The notes under the pieces: model-generated | The model's database searches: none | The model's input: the letters and a program-made list of their open reading frames with translations, nothing else | Told to the model about the DNA's origin: nothing | Program-made: the position numbers and the translations under genes | Assembly: GCA_020628975.1 (NCBI GenBank) | Contig: JAHDEF010000094.1 | Location: 1 to 6,750 of the forward strand | Reading direction: 5' to 3' | Source: Aquimarina sp. | Lineage (GTDB): Bacteria; Bacteroidota; Bacteroidia; Flavobacteriales; Flavobacteriaceae | Length of the DNA stretch: 6,750 bases | Shown here: one piece after another, positions 5,982-6,750 of the stretch | Layout: each line of letters opens with the position of its first letter | How positions within the stretch are numbered: position 1 is the first letter of the stretch

Positions 5982-6750
5982 TTAAAGATGGTCATCCCAT
6001 TCTTTAGTATGGGGTTTTCCTAATTTTGCTACGCTTTTGGCTACTAAAGTGGCGACAGTAGCATCTCCTGTGACATTGATTGTGGTGCGCAACATATCTA
6101 AAGGGCGATCAATAGCAAATATAAGTGCCAACCCAACGGCTAATCGTTCAGCAGGAAAACCAACCGTTTCTAATACAATCACCAACATCACCATACCAGC
6201 ACCAGGTACAGCAGCCGAGCCAATAGAAGCTAGCAGTGCTGTCAAAATAATACTAAGTTGATTAGTTAAGGTTAACCCTTCAGGCCACAAAACTTGCATA
6301 ATGAAAACAGCAGCTACAGCTTGATATAAACTAGTACCATCCATATTGATTGTTGCCCCTACGGGAAGTACAAAACTCGATACTTCTTGGTCAACACCCA
6401 CATGTTCTTCTACACGTTCCATTGTAACGGGTAAAGTAGCAGCGCTAGAGCTTGTAGAGAATGCCAATAATTGGGCGGGACTAATTTGTTTTAAAAACCA
6501 TATAGGTGATTTTTTAGTATAGATGGCTATCGCCAAAACATATACGACTATCATAAGTAATAAACCCAGTACAACAGTACCAGCGTATCGAAGCAGTGCA
6601 ATCAATATATCAGGATCGTCGGCAGTAACTACCACATTAGCAAGTAAAGCGAAAACAGCATAAGGTGCCGCTAGCATAATTACATCTACCATTTTTAATA
6701 TCACACTATTTAGGCTATCGAAAAACTTTTTTAAGGGTTTGCTTTCTTTT
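5982..6750 (-). CDS. Dicarboxylate/amino acid:cation symporter (DAACS/GltP-DctA family), N-terminus outside window
   Basis: The frame is open to the window edge. An internal GTG at 6704 is not the real start, because upstream codons continue in frame with family-like sequence (KKFFDSLNSV). About 255 C-terminal residues of a protein usually 400-450 long are visible and cover the transport core: TM5, TM6, hairpin 1, TM7, hairpin 2 and TM8. Counted from the internal GTG, the diagnostic motifs are the serine-rich hairpin 1 (STSSSAATLPVTM, from 83), NMDGT in TM7 (120-124), the hairpin 2 loop GSAAVPGAG (162-170), and TM8 with D203, R206, N210 and D214 in LDMLRTTINVTGD. These correspond to the cation- and substrate-binding residues of archaeal GltPh (NMDGT, D394, R397, N401, D405). 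Retention of the R397 equivalent fits an acidic substrate such as glutamate or aspartate, coupled to Na+ or H+ at the inner membrane. Exact substrate and cation cannot be settled here. Confidence 0.93.
   Translation of the reverse strand, partial: KESKPLKKFFDSLNSVILKMVDVIMLAAPYAVFALLANVVVTADDPDILIALLRYAGTVVLGLLLMIVVYVLAIAIYTKKSPIWFLKQISPAQLLAFSTSSSAATLPVTMERVEEHVGVDQEVSSFVLPVGATINMDGTSLYQAVAAVFIMQVLWPEGLTLTNQLSIILTALLASIGSAAVPGAGMVMLVIVLETVGFPAERLAVGLALIFAIDRPLDMLRTTINVTGDATVATLVAKSVAKLGKPHTKEWDDHL

Noticed and set aside
6037..6261. Open frame of 74 codons on the plus strand inside the symporter gene
   Set aside because: Antisense to the highly conserved TM8 and hairpin 2 region of the symporter, which explains the open frame.
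1..6750. Mobile element, phage, CRISPR or defence system
   Set aside because: No transposase, integrase, terminal inverted repeats, direct-repeat array or nuclease-like gene was seen, and base composition looks even across the window.

Overview
The window looks like chromosomal DNA of a member of the Bacteroidota, most likely Flavobacteriaceae. It is strongly AT-rich, its start regions are A/T-rich without Shine-Dalgarno sequences, and one intergenic region carries a TAnnTTTG-type promoter element. It also holds a very long periplasmic TPR protein next to a TonB-receptor-like beta-barrel, an arrangement I associate with this group. This assignment is from memory of families; no search was run.

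Left edge (1-242, minus strand): the N-terminal 80 codons of an ABC ATPase with an intact Walker A, best read as FtsE-like. A 192-base divergent intergenic region (243-434) follows. It holds a perfect TAnnTTTG element facing right and a second one facing left, separated by a short inverted repeat.

Centre (435-5187, plus strand): a two-gene unit with only 4 bases between the genes. The first encodes a secreted protein of 1002 residues with about 24 TPR-like repeats. The second encodes a 579-residue exported outer-membrane beta-barrel whose C-terminus resembles a TonB-dependent receptor but which lacks room for a plug domain. They probably act together at the outer membrane, with the TPR protein as a periplasmic scaffold. 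This pair is the most interesting part of the window, and its function cannot be read from the sequence. A weak hairpin with a short T-run ends the unit.

Right side (5233-6750, minus strand, convergent): a dicarboxylate/amino acid:cation symporter, truncated at its N-terminus by the window edge, with the whole transport core visible. It is followed 8 bases later by an unrecognised membrane protein of about 245 residues with four predicted membrane segments. The two may be co-transcribed.

There are no RNA genes, insertion sequences, CRISPR arrays or phage genes that I can support. The window reads as an ordinary core-genome envelope and transport locus, with one understudied envelope gene pair and one orphan membrane protein.
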